From Xenorhabdus mauleonii (GTDB taxonomy: Bacteria; Pseudomonadota; Gammaproteobacteria; Enterobacterales; Enterobacteriaceae), in the NCBI RefSeq assembly GCF_900113945.1, contig NZ_FORG01000003.1, forward strand, positions 124,001-188,000: a stretch of 64,000 nt of DNA, in the 5' to 3' direction. Of this stretch, positions 63,230 through 64,000 are shown piece after piece. Below the pieces are notes generated by a model. It was not told where the DNA came from and did not search any database. It worked only from the letters and a program-made list of their open reading frames with translations. The stretch's first letter is position 1. Each line of letters starts with the position of its first letter. Position numbers and translations under genes: made by a program.

Positions 63230-63720
63230 AATCGAGTCGGTGGCGGGATTATTTCCGCCGTCCTCTCACAACACCGTCCTATGCGGGTTGCTATATACCC
63301 TGTTTCCCTGAAACAGACGCGCCTAAACCCGCACAATTGCACTTTCCCTCTTATTCATCGCCAGTTTTAAATTTCCTTAAAAACTTACTGATGTCTCTGA
63401 GAAGATATTCCCTCGGCTTATAACCGCTTATGCCTTTTTTATTTCAAGTTGCCTCTTCGCTAGTAGCGCTACTTTATTCTTTTCTTTGCCAGTACGCTCA
63501 CATTCTTTGCAAGCTCATCCCTGTTGCTATTTTTATATACATACGGTTAGCTGTGCTCTTGGTTTTTCGGCTTTTTATCCAACTCACCCAACAATATATT
63601 CGGCAATAACGGCAGAGAGTAGGCCATTTTATGGCATTCTCCGACACCATTTCTCTGCTCATTACGGTTATTCATCATCGCGCCAGTCAAGGTATCAGCA
63701 TGTCAGCGTAAGCGTTAGGG
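63230..63720 (-). pseudogene. decayed group II intron reverse transcriptase/maturase
   Basis: The minus strand contains the phrase LPLLPNILLGELDKKPKN (63553-63615), matching the RT motif usually read as PLLSNILLDELDKEL. Stops and frameshifts surround it. Near the left end the same strand reads CCGCATAGGACGGTGTTGTG then AGAGGACGGCGG, resembling sequence found after RT genes in bacterial group II introns. No full intron ends were defined. It separates the omptin from the adhesin gene. Confidence 0.45.
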
Positions 63721-63784
63721 GATAACTACCATTGCTGACAGAAAACACAGTTTTAGATGCTATGCGCCATGCTTAGTGCAAACA

Positions 63785-63815
63785 AAAAAATCAGGCGCCG
63801 ATCGACGCCTGATAA
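63785..63815 (-). terminator. terminator of the adhesin gene
   Basis: On the minus strand, ATCAGGCG pairs with CGCCTGAT across 8 bases, followed by a T run. It lies 23 bp after the stop codon of the partial gene. Confidence 0.85.
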
Positions 63816-63837
63816 ATGGTTATTTTATGCATATATT

Positions 63838-64000
63838 ACCAACCAACTGCAATCCCTGCTCCCATGACTGCACCTTCGTCATTATTCCAGCTGGTAGATG
63901 CCCTGAAATTCACATTTTCAGTCAGTTTAGCCTGTGCACCAACCGCAACCGCACTGCCATCATGATATTTACCCAATCCCACACCCACACTAAAACGATC
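63838..64000 (-). CDS. C-terminal anchor of a YadA-like trimeric autotransporter adhesin (partial)
   Basis: The last 53 codons of a minus-strand gene whose start lies beyond the window. The end reads FSVGVGLGKYHDGSAVAVGA, a beta-strand pattern, and finishes GAGIAVGW. This is the layout of the YadA anchor, in which four strands per chain build a trimeric outer-membrane barrel. The passenger domain is not visible, so the host-binding role is unknown. Confidence 0.8.

Overview
The window looks like a chromosomal segment of a gammaproteobacterium in the Enterobacterales, most likely Xenorhabdus or Photorhabdus. This rests on recognisable enterobacterial core genes (lptG-lptF / pepA-holC-valS, ampH, a tRNA-Leu(CAA) locus, an abg locus), an omptin, a trimeric-autotransporter end, moderate GC and abundant islands. 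The genus is an inference; no rRNA or species marker is present.

Layout. 1-9.2 kb: the end of a subtilase-type protease gene, an amino-acid racemase divergent from a HypT-like LysR regulator, a dicarboxylate/amino-acid symporter, a putative clan-CD-like cysteine peptidase, and an abgR / abgA-abgT locus that lacks abgB. 9-11.3 kb: a small lipoprotein, one copy of a 95-bp palindromic repeat, a purine nucleoside phosphorylase, a small P-loop kinase and an IS3-family scrap.

11.4-21.7 kb is the most interesting region: a compact biosynthetic cluster. It encodes a lysine/ornithine-type N-hydroxylase, a cupin-methionyl-tRNA-synthetase fusion (the architecture of the hydrazine-forming Spb40-type enzymes), a saccharopine-dehydrogenase-like enzyme, a KamA-type radical SAM enzyme, two different ATP-grasp ligases and an MFS exporter. 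Together they predict a small exported N-N-bonded (hydrazine) peptide-like metabolite made without an NRPS.

22.9-47.9 kb is tandem island DNA attached to tRNA-Leu(CAA). The tRNA 3' end is repeated at 23.04, 34.11 and 47.79 kb. The left island (about 11 kb) holds an XRE regulator, a truncated HTH/WYL-type regulator beside a duplicated palindrome, a complete type I restriction-modification operon (hsdM-hsdS-hsdR), a SIR2-like DUF4917 protein and a decayed integrase. The right island (about 13.7 kb) has a P4-like satellite backbone (integrase, AlpA, alpha primase/helicase, iteron origin). It carries a type VI secretion cargo: an orphan TssF, then VgrG, a DUF4123 chaperone, a probable co-chaperone, a Tox-REase-5 nuclease, its Imm52 immunity protein and PAAR. 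This matches the order of the Pseudomonas TecT/TseT/TsiT module. A 1.4-kb stretch without an intact gene in this island contains nested hairpins.

47.8-64 kb: tRNA-Leu, a small membrane peptide, an AmpH-like lipoprotein, a GNAT gene lying between two inverted copies of the 95-bp repeat, a second clan-CD-like gene broken by a stop at codon 3, then the conserved core block lptG-lptF / pepA-holC-valS. After that come azlC-azlD, an orphan amino-acid-binding protein, an omptin, a decayed group II intron reverse transcriptase and the end of a YadA-like adhesin. No CRISPR array or rRNA was seen.
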